From positions 786,608 through 850,607 of the forward strand of contig NZ_JAPDDS010000001.1 of the NCBI RefSeq assembly GCF_025950085.1: 64,000 nucleotides of DNA, given 5' to 3'. Numbering within the stretch: the stretch's first letter is position 1; each line of letters opens with the position of its first letter. The notes below the pieces were generated by a model that was not told the DNA's origin, made no database searches, and saw only the letters and a program-made list of their open reading frames with translations. Position numbers and translations under genes: made by a program. Source of the DNA: Luteolibacter flavescens (GTDB lineage Bacteria; Verrucomicrobiota; Verrucomicrobiia; Verrucomicrobiales; Akkermansiaceae). This document shows, piece by piece, positions 9,488 through 19,885 of the stretch.

Positions 9488-11647
9488 ATGAAATACCACC
9501 TTTCTCTCGCCGGATGTGCCTTGCTCTGCCTCCCCGCTGCCCGAGCCCAGGATCCGATGACTCTGGAGGCAAACCGCTTCCTCTACTCGCACGGTGACTT
9601 CAACAATGACGGTCGTCGCGACGGAGTGATCGTGGACCGGGAAAGCGGCACCATCCGTCTCTTCAACCAGCTCGCCTCAGGAGGCTTCACCTGGGGCGAG
9701 GCTCAGCCCTCGGGCATCGATTCTCCCGAGGCGCTCTCGGTGGGACGCTTCTACCTTTCCACTCACGATGCCATCGTTGTCGGATCCACGGTGGCAAACC
9801 GCGTCCATCTCTTCGGCCTGACAAACCCCGCGGAGATCTTCACGCCAAAGGAAATCTTCCCCGGTGCCCCCGGCCCGTCATCGCTCGCCGCGCTGGATAT
9901 CGACGGAACCGGCAGCATCGACCTTCTCACCATCGGGGAAGGTGTCGCACCGCGGACCTACAAGGGCCGTGGCCGCACCTACGAAGCGCTCACCCAACTG
10001 ACCAACACGACACCTACCAGCGCATGGACGGCGAACTACCCGCTCGTCACCGATCGTCTCGGTGCCGTGCGACCGAAGACCGGATCGCCACCCCGCCTGA
10101 CGAACCTGTATTACGCGGACGGAAGCGCCACCGCTGCCTTCTATCTTGAGATCGCCGGGGCCTCAGGCCTGTCCGGCTCCATCTCGGTCGCGAATATCCC
10201 ATCGAATTCGCGCTACTCAGCCGGCTCGCTCGATGCCACTGGGCTGACCCATTTCCTCTTCTGGTCGCCCGGGCAATCGACCCTGCGCTGCGTCCGTCTG
10301 AATGAGCCCACTGCAGGCACCTTCGCCTTTGGCACCGTGCAAAGCCACACGCTGGCCGGGACCGGCGGGCTGGATCTGGTGGTGCCGGTGAAGAATGGCG
10401 CCGGGGCGCGGATCGCCGCCCTTTTCGGCGATGGTTCCGTACGCGTCTACGAGTTCGACGGAACCGCCACACCTGTCCTGCGTGCTACCCTGCAGGACGT
10501 GCCTGCGGACATGATACTGCCCATGACCGGCGATGGCTTTCTGATCGCGAGCGGGCTGCGTGGTGCCCAGCCCGAGTGGCGGCGATACACGCCATCGGGG
10601 CAAGGATACACGCAGTCTGCCAGCGGCAGCATCCCTCCGGCGAGGCCCGCCGCGATGGTGTCGAACATCCTCTTCCTCTCCGCCGAGCCATTCGTGAATG
10701 AAGGAGTGACCGTCAAGTCGCTCACCCATTTCCGCGAGTGGACCACCGGGGCCACGGTCTCATCCGGCCTTGCTTGGAATATCAATTCGCTGGCGTATGT
10801 GAATTCAGGGAGCGGCTTGGGCGGCTCCCAACTCGTCACCCTCTCGGGTACGTCCACGGGTGACTTTCCGCTCGTAAACCAATATTCGCCGGGAATCTCG
10901 ATCTACAGTTTTGAGGGAGGCGCGGGAATCCGGGCAGCGGACATCGTCTTTGACCCGCCTCCGGGCACCTACGCGCCTCTTCCTGCGCTGCCACCACTCC
11001 CTGAACCTCCTCCGTCGGCCACAATGCCTCCCGCGCCGCAGCCGCTCCCGGCGGTCACGGTCAGCGTGGCAGCCACCCAGAGCGGGCATACCCTGCGCTA
11101 TCGCACGGGCACGTCGGGAGACTTTGCCACCGTGCCTGACTCCGGGAAGATCGAGGTCTTCTCGACGACGACCATCCAGGTCTACGGGGAAAACGGCGGA
11201 GTGCGGACCCCGCTTCGCTCCGGCACCTACACGATCTCTCCGGCCTCATCCCTGAGCGTGCCCGCGTCAGCGGATGCCGATGGTGACGGCCTGCCGGACG
11301 CCTGGGAGGCCGCCTTCCAAGCCTACGATCCCCATGCCGACCCGGACGGGGACGGATATACGAATGCCGAGGAAGCAGCCGCCGGTGGCGACCCCGGCCA
11401 GTTCGCCTACCTCGCCGCGATTCCTCCGAAACTCACAGGAACGCTGGTCGGACCTCCCGGCAATCAGGTCCTCCGTCTGGAGTGGGCCGCAGCCGACAAC
11501 GTCTCCTCGCTGCAGCTCTCCACGACGCTCACCGGATGGAGCACAGCACCCGGTTCACCCGTTCTCAGCGGCAACAAACGCCGCCTCGACGTGCCCGTCA
11601 CCGCGGGCTCACCCCAGAAGCGTTTCTACCGGCTCAGCCGTCCGTGA
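9488..11647 (+). CDS. Secreted FG-GAP/VCBS-like protein with TSP3 repeat and FYR-type C-terminus
   Basis: A 719-residue exported protein, third of the giant-protein operon. A signal peptide (residues 1-20, ending ARA-QD) is followed by FG-GAP/VCBS-like propeller blades: HGDFNNDGRRDGVIVD near residue 37 and LDIDGTGSIDLLTIG near 137 have the spaced Asp/Asn/Gly pattern that binds calcium in such blades. A proline-rich linker near residues 490-520 leads to a short beta domain, then thrombospondin-type-3-like calcium loops (DADGDGLPDAWE and DPDGDGYTNAEE, about 596-635). The last 60 residues have the L-x-W, S-x-x-L-x-x-W, RFYR layout also present in three other proteins of this window. Extracellular or outer-membrane location is likely; the function is unknown. 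Confidence 0.7.
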   Translation: MKYHLSLAGCALLCLPAARAQDPMTLEANRFLYSHGDFNNDGRRDGVIVDRESGTIRLFNQLASGGFTWGEAQPSGIDSPEALSVGRFYLSTHDAIVVGSTVANRVHLFGLTNPAEIFTPKEIFPGAPGPSSLAALDIDGTGSIDLLTIGEGVAPRTYKGRGRTYEALTQLTNTTPTSAWTANYPLVTDRLGAVRPKTGSPPRLTNLYYADGSATAAFYLEIAGASGLSGSISVANIPSNSRYSAGSLDATGLTHFLFWSPGQSTLRCVRLNEPTAGTFAFGTVQSHTLAGTGGLDLVVPVKNGAGARIAALFGDGSVRVYEFDGTATPVLRATLQDVPADMILPMTGDGFLIASGLRGAQPEWRRYTPSGQGYTQSASGSIPPARPAAMVSNILFLSAEPFVNEGVTVKSLTHFREWTTGATVSSGLAWNINSLAYVNSGSGLGGSQLVTLSGTSTGDFPLVNQYSPGISIYSFEGGAGIRAADIVFDPPPGTYAPLPALPPLPEPPPSATMPPAPQPLPAVTVSVAATQSGHTLRYRTGTSGDFATVPDSGKIEVFSTTTIQVYGENGGVRTPLRSGTYTISPASSLSVPASADADGDGLPDAWEAAFQAYDPHADPDGDGYTNAEEAAAGGDPGQFAYLAAIPPKLTGTLVGPPGNQVLRLEWAAADNVSSLQLSTTLTGWSTAPGSPVLSGNKRRLDVPVTAGSPQKRFYRLSRP

Positions 11648-11676
11648 TAAATCCTTTGCGTTACTGGATTTTCCCA

Positions 11677-11705
11677 TTGCCATCCGCGCGGGACCTTCCT
11701 AGTTT
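11677..11705 (+). promoter_or_regulatory. Candidate sigma70-type promoter of the small basic protein gene
   Basis: TTGCCA (11677-11682) and TAGTTT (11700-11705) are separated by 17 bases and lie 36 bases upstream of the ATG at 11742. The -35 matches TTGACA at five of six positions; the -10 matches at only three. It sits in the gap after the secreted-protein operon. Confidence 0.4.
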
Positions 11706-11741
11706 CCGCGCCCCGCGACCAAGCAACCCGCGAATTTTCCC

Positions 11742-11897
11742 ATGTCGAAGCACAACAGTCTCAAGGCCAAGGGCGGCGCCGAAGGCAAGCGTTCAGTGAT
11801 GAAGCGTTTTGAACGCGTCAAGCTCATGAAGGAGCGCGGTGTCTGGAAAGACGGCCGTAGCCCCATCGGTCTGCCAAAGACCAAGGGCGAAGGCTGA
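11742..11897 (+). CDS. PVC-group small basic protein
   Basis: A 51-residue, strongly basic protein starting MSKHNSLKAKGG, continuing RSVMKRFERVKLM and ending IGLPKTKGEG. Its length, the MSxHxSLK start, the RSVxxRxERxxxL core and the GLPK end match the small basic protein family of Planctomycetes, Verrucomicrobia and Chlamydiae (TIGR04137, recalled from memory). The function is unknown; small size and charge suggest RNA or ribosome binding, which is inference. It has its own candidate promoter and an intrinsic terminator (11928-11956), so it is probably a single-gene transcript. The neighbour downstream is an rRNA-modifying enzyme. Confidence 0.8.
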   Translation: MSKHNSLKAKGGAEGKRSVMKRFERVKLMKERGVWKDGRSPIGLPKTKGEG

Positions 11898-11927
11898 GGC
11901 CGGCCAATCCCGCATTTTTCCGCAGAT

Positions 11928-11956
11928 GCGCAGTGCCCGCAAGGCGCTGCGCTTTT
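11928..11956 (+). terminator. Intrinsic terminator after the small basic protein gene
   Basis: GCGCAGTGCC (11928-11937) pairs with GGCGCTGCGC (11943-11952) around a five-base loop with one G-U pair, and four T follow directly. It ends 39 bases before the next start codon. Confidence 0.65.
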
Positions 11957-11995
11957 CGCGTTTCTAGCCCCGCTATTCATCCTATCATCACGTCC

Positions 11996-12898
11996 ATGCC
12001 CGAAGGCACCCGTCTCAACAAATTCCTCGCCTCCTGCGGCGTCGGCTCACGTCGCGCCTGCGACGCCATGGTCCAGGACGGCCGGGTCGAGATCAATGGC
12101 AAGCCCTGCCTGAATCCCGCGCATCATGTGGAGCCCGGCGACTTCGTGCGGGTGGACGGCAAGCGCGTGCAGACGAAGGAGACGAGCACGGTGATGTTTT
12201 ACAAGCCGCGCGGCTATGTCTGCTCGCGCGAGGACGAGCTGGGCCGGGACACGATCTACACGATCCTGCCCACCATCCTGAAGCACCTGCACCACGTCGG
12301 CCGGCTCGACCGCGACTCGGAAGGCCTGCTCATCCTGACGAATGATGGCGACCTTTCCCAGACGCTGATGCATCCGTCGAAGCTGGTGGAAAAGGAGTAC
12401 ATCGTCACCTCGAACCAGCCGGTGCTCAACGAGCACCTCGATCTCTTCAAGAGCGGCGTCTATGTGGAAAAGGTGCGCATGCGGGCCAAGGAAGTCACCC
12501 GCCTCTCCTCACGCCGCTACAAGATCGTGCTGGAGACCGGCCTGAAGCGCCAGATCCGCATGATGTTCCAAGCGCTCGGCTACCAGGTGCAAAAACTCGT
12601 CCGCGTGCGCATCGGCATGGTGGAACTCGGCGACCTCCCGGAAGGCGCATGGCTGCCTATCGACGAGAAGGTCATCACCCTCCTGCAAAAGAATCCGAAG
12701 CCCCGCGGCGGCAACCGCCCCGCGGTGAAGGCTGCAAAGAAGACCGCGAAAAAAGCAGCGAAGAAGGCCGCTCCTGCGTCTGCTCCACCAAGGGCAGCCG
12801 CCAAGCCCGCCCGACGCAGTTCAGCCTCCGAAGCCCGCCCACCCTCCGCGCGGGGCTTTGGAAAGAAGACGGCGAAGCGCGCTCCGCGGCGCGGATGA
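11996..12898 (+). CDS. rluB: rRNA pseudouridine synthase, RluB/RsuA family, with basic tail
   Basis: A 300-residue enzyme that converts a uridine of rRNA to pseudouridine (23S U2605 if a true RluB). Residues 5-60 are an S4 RNA-binding domain (RLNKFLASCGVGSRR). The catalytic motif is VGRLDRDSEGLLILTNDG near residues 100-117, with the Asp of GRLD as nucleophile. The family end LKRQIRMMFQALGYQV, then LVRVRIG, follows. After residue 235 there is a Lys/Ala/Pro-rich tail with AAKKTAKKAAKKA, like histone H1 or Hc1, not present in E. coli RluB; it probably adds nonspecific RNA affinity. ATG 11996 is preferred to an upstream in-frame start because it begins directly at the S4 domain and avoids the terminator hairpin. 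Confidence 0.85.
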   Translation: MPEGTRLNKFLASCGVGSRRACDAMVQDGRVEINGKPCLNPAHHVEPGDFVRVDGKRVQTKETSTVMFYKPRGYVCSREDELGRDTIYTILPTILKHLHHVGRLDRDSEGLLILTNDGDLSQTLMHPSKLVEKEYIVTSNQPVLNEHLDLFKSGVYVEKVRMRAKEVTRLSSRRYKIVLETGLKRQIRMMFQALGYQVQKLVRVRIGMVELGDLPEGAWLPIDEKVITLLQKNPKPRGGNRPAVKAAKKTAKKAAKKAAPASAPPRAAAKPARRSSASEARPPSARGFGKKTAKRAPRRG

Positions 12899-12906
12899 CC
12901 CGGAGA

Positions 12907-13200
12907 TCAAGCCACCAATGGCTTGATCGTCTGCATCACTTCCTTCCCCTTCTCTCTCGTAGCCTTGCTCAGGTCGAAATCCGACTGGAGGCGCAGAAGA
13001 AGCGAGGCGGAGATTCCAAGGTAGCGCTCCAACCGGAGCGCTGTATCCGCTGACACTCCTTTCCGCCCGGCGAAGATGTCGCTGAGACGGCTTCGCGGGA
13101 TGTGCATGTCGCCCGCTGCTCGCGAAGCGGTGATTCCCCGGGTCTCCAATTCATCCCGGATCAGCCCCGCTGCGGGATTGGTCTTCAAGTCGATCTTCAT
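12907..13200 (-). CDS. higA: HigA-type antitoxin, XRE family
   Basis: A 97-residue antitoxin with a helix-turn-helix of the HigA/VapI group: residues about 10-65 contain LIRDELETRGIT, HIPRSRLSDIFAGRKGVSADTALRLERYLG, which is the XRE fold with the family's RSRLSxIxxGRxxxS signature. It neutralises the upstream toxin and normally represses the shared promoter. The ATG at 13200 lies seven bases after the toxin stop; a start 33 bases further upstream would overlap the toxin and adds an uncharacteristic leader. The toxin-first gene order is the usual one for higBA. Confidence 0.85.
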   Translation of the reverse strand: MKIDLKTNPAAGLIRDELETRGITASRAAGDMHIPRSRLSDIFAGRKGVSADTALRLERYLGISASLLLRLQSDFDLSKATREKGKEVMQTIKPLVA

Positions 13201-13207
13201 GGTTGGG

Positions 13208-13516
13208 TCACTTGTGGGTGTCTTGAATTTCAACGAATTCCACGTCTGTCAGTCCTTCATCGGCCCATGCGAAGGTGATCCGCCACTTCGAGTTCCGGCC
13301 ATCAGCATCAATTGAGTATCGGTCCGAGCCGTGAAGCTTGTGATAATGAAGTGCTCGCAGTGTGAGCAGGTCTTTCTCTGAAGCACGGTTGAGAATTGCT
13401 AGACGTTCCTGAGCCTTCTCCAATCTCAAGCCGCCGAGTCGATTGGCCTCCTTGCGAGTGAGAATGTCACCGCAGAAAACCTTCTCGGTCGCTTTATCGG
13501 CGAAGCTGCGGATCAC
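13208..13516 (-). CDS. higB: HigB-type toxin, RelE superfamily
   Basis: A 102-residue ribosome-dependent mRNA interferase candidate. The start MIRSFADKATEKVFCG, the central HKLHGSDRYSIDADGRNSKWRITFAWADEG and the end VEFVEIQDTHK follow the HigB pattern, with the conserved R-x-x-x-x-I-x-x-N-x-x-x-R-I-x-F core (here R-I-T-F after SKW) seen as DGRNSKWRITF. It begins with GTG and lies directly upstream of the antitoxin gene. The 210 bases between it and the divergent acetyl-CoA synthetase gene must hold both promoters; no clear operator palindrome was found there. Confidence 0.85.
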   Translation of the reverse strand: MIRSFADKATEKVFCGDILTRKEANRLGGLRLEKAQERLAILNRASEKDLLTLRALHYHKLHGSDRYSIDADGRNSKWRITFAWADEGLTDVEFVEIQDTHK

Positions 13517-13726
13517 CGGGACACTGTAACCAAAAAAGAGAACACCACAAGCAGATAGCTTTTGCGATGCTTTCTCGAACTCGACGAATGTCGGTTTCCG
13601 TCAATACCCCGAGAAAGTCCGTGGCATGCGCCACCGAAGCGCAAATTTTGAGTCGCCCCCTGCGAATTGTGGCTTTTAGTTTCGGGTAGTCCGGCAACCC
13701 GACTTGCGCCGGCAACCCAAGGCATC

Positions 13727-15682
<1,956 letters not shown>

Positions 15683-15685
15683 CGA

Positions 15686-16549
15686 ATGACGACGACCCGC
15701 TACATTTTCGCTCGGATTGCCCAGGCCTTTGGCGTGAACCGCCGCCAGCGGCGCATGTCGGAGGCTGCCTCGGAAATGCACCTGCTGCGCGAGGCGGAGC
15801 AGGTGCTGGGGCAGTCCGTGTGGGAGCGGGTCGAGGAAGTTGAGGAGCTTGGCGTCGAGTACTGGAACCTGCGGAAGCTGATCAAGGAGCGGAACGAAAT
15901 CGGCACCAAGCTCGCCGAGTGCGAGGCCTTCCTCGCCGACGCCCATGACCAGCGCTCCAGCCTGCTCAACGCCAAGTCCGATTCCCAGCTAGAGCTGGAA
16001 GAGAAGCGTGCAAGCCTGCTGACCGAGCTCGAAACTCTCGCGAAGGACCGCGACCTGGTGATCCAGCAGGCTCGGGAAATCCGCCGGGTTTATGACGGCC
16101 TCAAAATGAAGCTGGAAGTGACCCAGCACGACGGCGTCACAAGCGCGACGGAGAAAACGAAGTCCCGCATGCTGGAACTGAAGTCGCAATTCACCCAGCT
16201 CAAGCACGACCGCGACCGGATCGCAGCCAGCATCGCCGATGGAGACGCCATGGTGGACACCATCGACGCTGAGCTTTCGGAAGAGCGTCAAAAGCATCGC
16301 GCCGAAGCGTCGGTCGCTTTCCAACAGATCGGCCAGGCCAATCGCGACATCTCCTCATTCAAGGCGCAGCAGGGCCTGATCGACACCCAGATGCGGCAGC
16401 TCTACAGCGAGATCGGCCGACACGTGAGCCGGAATGCCTTCATCAACGACCAGTGCCGGAGCGCCGCCAAGGGCCACATCCAGATGATTGATGTGATGCG
16501 CGCCTTGAGGAAATCGGTGGCCATGAACCACCGCCTCGCTGGCATGTGA
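15686..16549 (+). CDS. Coiled-coil protein of unknown function
   Basis: A 287-residue soluble protein with no signal peptide. From about residue 45 to 240 it is almost continuous helix with heptad spacing and alternating Lys/Glu (LREAEQVL, WNLRKLIKERNEIGTKL, LELEEKRASLLTELETL, LKSQFTQLKHDRDRIA), so long coiled coils are expected. The last 45 residues (GRHVSRNAFINDQC onward) break this pattern and could be a small globular end. No known family is recognised. It begins three bases after acs on the same strand, so it is probably in that transcript; whether this reflects a shared function is unknown. Confidence 0.7.
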   Translation: MTTTRYIFARIAQAFGVNRRQRRMSEAASEMHLLREAEQVLGQSVWERVEEVEELGVEYWNLRKLIKERNEIGTKLAECEAFLADAHDQRSSLLNAKSDSQLELEEKRASLLTELETLAKDRDLVIQQAREIRRVYDGLKMKLEVTQHDGVTSATEKTKSRMLELKSQFTQLKHDRDRIAASIADGDAMVDTIDAELSEERQKHRAEASVAFQQIGQANRDISSFKAQQGLIDTQMRQLYSEIGRHVSRNAFINDQCRSAAKGHIQMIDVMRALRKSVAMNHRLAGM

Positions 16550-16622
16550 CCTCGGCGGCGGCACCTTGCCGCCAGCCTTGATTCATGGAGTCCGATATCC
16601 CGGTGGCCGGGACCAGCGTCGT

Positions 16623-18008
16623 TCACGCCAGCCGCTCGAGCAGCTTCTTGTGGATGCCGCCGAAGCCGCCGTTGCTGAGCACGGCTACCACGTCGCCGGC
16701 CTTCGCCTCGCGCGCGACGGTCTCCACGATCTCGTCCACCGTGTGGATGTAGCGGCCGTTCCCGCCGTGCCGTGCGATGTCCGCGGCGAGCTTGTCGGGA
16801 TCGAGGCGGTCGTTCTCCGGGATCTTGTGAAGATCCGGGATCTCTGAAACCACCGCCTCATCGGCAAGCGCAAGTGCTTCGGCCAGCTCGTTCTGGAAAA
16901 CGGCACGGCGCGTCGTATTCGAGCGCGGCTCGAAAAGGATCCACAGGCGGCTGTTTCCGTAGCGCTGGCGCAGGCTGCCGACCGCGAGCTTGATGGCAGT
17001 CGGATGATGCGCGAAGTCATCGATGACCTTCACGCCACCGGCCTCGCCACGGAGTTCCTGGCGACGGGCCACACCGTCGAAGCTCTCGAGGCCCGCACGG
17101 ATTTCATCCGGGGTCAGCCCGGCGAAAAGCGCCGCGGAGGTGGCCATCGCAGCGTTCCGCACGTTGAATTCACCCGTCATCCGCAGAGAGTAGCGCTCGC
17201 CGCCGAGGGTGAAGGAACTACGATCCGCATCGTAGGTCACATCGGAGATGCGGACGTCATTCCCCTCGCCAAGACCCACAGTCTTCACAGGGCACGGAGC
17301 CTTCTCCGCCACATCACGGCAATTGGGGTCGTCGCCATTGATAATCGCGCAGCCGGTGCGTGGCACCACGTTCAGCAGGCGGCGGAAGGTCAGCTTGATC
17401 TCGTCGAGATTCGCGTAGATGTCGGCGTGGTCGAATTCGATGTTGTTCACCACCGCCACCTCCGGGAGGTAGTGGAGGAACTTCGAGCGCTTGTCGAAGA
17501 AGGCCGTGTCGTATTCGTCGCCCTCCAGCACGGTGAATTCCGAGTCGGTGAAATTCGCGCCGCGGCCCAGGTTCTTCGGCAGTCCGCCGATCATCCAGCC
17601 CGGCTCCCTGCCTGCCGAGATGAAGAGCCATGCGAGCATGGAGCTCGTGGTGGTCTTGCCGTGCGTGCCGCTCACCACGTAGTTCCGCTTTCCGCGCAGG
17701 AAATGCTCCTTCATCACCTCCGGCAGGGACTGGTAGAGCAGCTTGCGGGAGAGCGCGGCCTCGGCCTCCTCGTTGCCACGGCTGATGGCATTGCCGATGA
17801 CGATCACGTCGGCGTCCGCAGGCAGGTTCTCGGCACGGTAGCCTTCCGTGATCTCGATGCCCTCGTTGCGGAGGAAGTCGGACATCGGCGGATACACGTT
17901 CGTATCGGAGCCGGTGACGGTGAAGCCCTTGCGCTTCATCGCAACGGCCACGGCGCCCATCGCGGTCCCGCAGACGCCGGTAAAATGGAAATGCTTCTTT
18001 TCGGACAT
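16623..18008 (-). CDS. mpl: UDP-N-acetylmuramate:L-alanyl-gamma-D-glutamyl-meso-diaminopimelate ligase
   Basis: Murein-recycling ligase that joins the released tripeptide to UDP-MurNAc, bypassing MurC, MurD and MurE. The 461-residue protein has the Mur ligase order: N-terminal HFTGVCGTAMGAVA nucleotide-binding loop, the ATP loop VVSGTHGKTTTSSML near residue 110, EGDEYDTAFFD, VVNNIEFDHADIY, and the C-terminal domain with DDFAHHPTAI and FEPRSNTTRR. The GDEYD and EFDHADIY forms are those of Mpl, not MurC. ATG 18008 is preferred to an upstream TTG. The upstream gap holds an inverted repeat (18046-18151). Confidence 0.92.
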   Translation of the reverse strand: MSEKKHFHFTGVCGTAMGAVAVAMKRKGFTVTGSDTNVYPPMSDFLRNEGIEITEGYRAENLPADADVIVIGNAISRGNEEAEAALSRKLLYQSLPEVMKEHFLRGKRNYVVSGTHGKTTTSSMLAWLFISAGREPGWMIGGLPKNLGRGANFTDSEFTVLEGDEYDTAFFDKRSKFLHYLPEVAVVNNIEFDHADIYANLDEIKLTFRRLLNVVPRTGCAIINGDDPNCRDVAEKAPCPVKTVGLGEGNDVRISDVTYDADRSSFTLGGERYSLRMTGEFNVRNAAMATSAALFAGLTPDEIRAGLESFDGVARRQELRGEAGGVKVIDDFAHHPTAIKLAVGSLRQRYGNSRLWILFEPRSNTTRRAVFQNELAEALALADEAVVSEIPDLHKIPENDRLDPDKLAADIARHGGNGRYIHTVDEIVETVAREAKAGDVVAVLSNGGFGGIHKKLLERLA

Positions 18009-18045
18009 GTGAGTGGCGACTCCCTCCGCCAAGCCCCGATGATCA

Positions 18046-18151
18046 GGACCAGGATGGATGGGATGGATAGGATTTTAGAATAAGGGTTCGGGTGGCGTTC
18101 CGGGCCGACAGGGTCAGGGTTTTATTCCATCCATCCTATCCATCCTGGTCC
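18046..18151. repeat. Imperfect inverted repeat of GGATGGAT type
   Basis: The left arm 18046-18072 reads GGACCAGGATGGAT then GGGATGGATAGGA; the reverse complement of the right arm (18126-18151) reads GGACCAGGATGGAT then AGGATGGATGGA. The arms match over about 25 bases with one substitution and one length difference, around a 53-base spacer. No T-run follows on the minus strand, so it is not an obvious terminator. It fills most of the gap between the HAD gene and mpl and looks like a dispersed palindromic repeat; copy number cannot be judged here. Confidence 0.6.
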
Positions 18152-18160
18152 CATGTGTTT

Positions 18161-19042
18161 TCAAAAGGTCGGCGCGGCGACGGTGGCGTTTTCCCGCTCC
18201 TCCACCCGGCGACGCAGGATGCGGTCGGCGGTTTCGCGCACCATTTCGGAAAGCAGCAGCCAGAGGTGGCTGCCCTGCCGGTAGTCCGCCGGGGCGATGT
18301 GCTTCACCCGCCCGGCGTGGGAGGAGAGCTGGAAGCACTTCCGGAAGCTCCGGCTGGTCGGGTCCTCGGGATTGTAAACGGCGATCGCCTGCCCGCCGCT
18401 CTTGCTCATGACGGTGAAGCACGGCACGTCGGTCGGCCCGTCACCCACGTAGATCATGTTATCGAAAGGGATCGGCCGCTGTTCCGCAGGCATGTGGTCG
18501 TTCACGTCCTGCGAGTAGTCGAGCATCCCCTTGTTGATGCGGAAGAGGAACTGCGTCTTCGTGGTGTGCGAAATCGCCCGCTTCGGGAAGCTGATGATGC
18601 CGTGGGAATCCTCGCCGAATTCGCAGCCGAAGATCGCCTTCACCTTGGTATTCAGGCGGCTGCCATCGAGGAGCGCCTTCAGGCCGGAGGAAATGATGTA
18701 AAATTCGATTTTCACCCCCACCGCCTCGTGATGCGGACCGAGGCAGGCCTTCGGCAGGGTGTCGAACATTTCGAAGACGCCCGGGAAAAAGGTCAGGCCC
18801 GCACCCAGCTCGACCAGCCGGGCATTTGTCACCTGATCCATCTGGAGATAATCCAGAATGCACTTCAGGTAAGCGAGTTCCCCGTCCCACTGCTGCTCTG
18901 TCACCAGCTTGTTGCACTTTTTCCAGAACTGCGCGGGATCGATGCCGAATTCCGGGAACAGCACATCATCCTGCATGTAGCGGGGGCTGAGCGTCTGGTC
19001 ATAGTCAAAAACCAGAGCGATGGTATTCTGCGGGGCGGCCAT
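18161..19042 (-). CDS. HAD-superfamily phosphatase
   Basis: A 293-residue cytosolic hydrolase of the haloacid dehalogenase fold. Motif I is [10 protein letters not shown] near residue 14 (first Asp as nucleophile, second as acid/base), motif II is the ISSG near residue 110, and [12 protein letters not shown] near residue 195 supplies the Asp pair that binds magnesium. The long helical cap between motifs I and II ([21 protein letters not shown]) is like that of phosphoserine-phosphatase-like enzymes, but the substrate cannot be read from the sequence. The ATG at 19042 follows directly on a region with no similarity. It is transcribed toward mpl, with the inverted repeat between them. Confidence 0.8.
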   Translation of the reverse strand: MAAPQNTIALVFDYDQTLSPRYMQDDVLFPEFGIDPAQFWKKCNKLVTEQQWDGELAYLKCILDYLQMDQVTNARLVELGAGLTFFPGVFEMFDTLPKACLGPHHEAVGVKIEFYIISSGLKALLDGSRLNTKVKAIFGCEFGEDSHGIISFPKRAISHTTKTQFLFRINKGMLDYSQDVNDHMPAEQRPIPFDNMIYVGDGPTDVPCFTVMSKSGGQAIAVYNPEDPTSRSFRKCFQLSSHAGRVKHIAPADYRQGSHLWLLLSEMVRETADRILRRRVEERENATVAAPTF

Positions 19043-19174
19043 GGGGCGCGGCAAGCGAACCAGCCGCCCCCCTGCCCCGCAAGCGGAAAGCCGGGCCGGA
19101 AAAATCCCCGGGTGACACACGGTCGCCGGCACGCTTGAAATGCCCCCGAGCTTGCCTAAGCTCCGCCGCCCGCC

Positions 19175-19885
19175 ATGGAACTTTCCTCGATAGTCGAAGC
19201 CTTGCTGACCGCCTCGGACGAGCCGATGCCGGCGGAGGAGATCGCCCGGCTGATCCGCGCCCGCGTGGCGGAGGCCGAGGACGCCCGCGCCCGCAAGGTG
19301 GAGGACGGCGAGACCCCGGAAGAGCTGCCGGACTGGCTGGTCGGCCTCGCCACCGTCTCGTCGGACCAAGTCATCGCCGCCATTGCCGCGCTGAACCACA
19401 TCTACGAGGCCAGCGGTCGCGCCTTCCTGCTGATGGAGCGGGCCAAGGGCTGGAAGATTTTCACCCGCCCCACCTACGGCGAATTCGTCCGCCAGCTTTT
19501 CCCCGGCCGGAAGCCGGAGCGCCTCAGCGGCCCGGCCATGGAGACGCTCGCGATCATCGCCTACCGCCAGCCGATCACGAAGGCGGCGATCGAGGCCGTC
19601 CGCGGCGTCGCCTGCGATGGCATGCTGCAAAAGCTGCTCGACCGCGAGCTGGTCCGCATCGGCGGCCGCGCCGAGCTGCCCGGTCGCCCGCTGCTCTACG
19701 AGACCACGGAGTCCTTCTACGAGCACTTCGGCATCCGCAGCATTGATGACCTGCCGAATGCCCAAGAACTCCGCCGCGTGAAGCTCCCCGAGGCACCCTC
19801 GGAAGGTGCCGCCGCGGAAGAACAGCTTGCCCTCAGCGCCACCGGCGCATCCCCTGCCTCCGCCTCTCCCGACGAAAAAGCGTGA
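19175..19885 (+). CDS. scpB: Segregation and condensation protein B
   Basis: ScpB binds the kleisin ScpA and with SMC forms the bacterial condensin that compacts and separates daughter chromosomes. The 236-residue protein has the paired winged-helix layout: [24 protein letters not shown] at the N-terminus, [14 protein letters not shown] in the middle, then the family signature [29 protein letters not shown] and [22 protein letters not shown]. An acidic insert near residues 30-55 and an Ala/Ser-rich tail are extra. A weak promoter-like TTGAAA lies at 19135-19140. The stop codon overlaps the pheA start; no ScpA gene is in the window. Confidence 0.93.
   Translation: MELSSIVEALLTASDEPMPAEEIARLIRARVAEAEDARARKVEDGETPEELPDWLVGLATVSSDQVIAAIAALNHIYEASGRAFLLMERAKGWKIFTRPTYGEFVRQLFPGRKPERLSGPAMETLAIIAYRQPITKAAIEAVRGVACDGMLQKLLDRELVRIGGRAELPGRPLLYETTESFYEHFGIRSIDDLPNAQELRRVKLPEAPSEGAAAEEQLALSATGASPASASPDEKA

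Noticed and set aside
13494..13715. Minus-strand frame of 73 codons upstream of higB
   Set aside because: No conserved motif, and it occupies the divergent promoter region between higB and acs.
16557..16573. Hairpin GGCGGC-ACCTT-GCCGCC as a terminator between the coiled-coil gene and mpl
   Set aside because: Only six pairs and no T-run on either strand.
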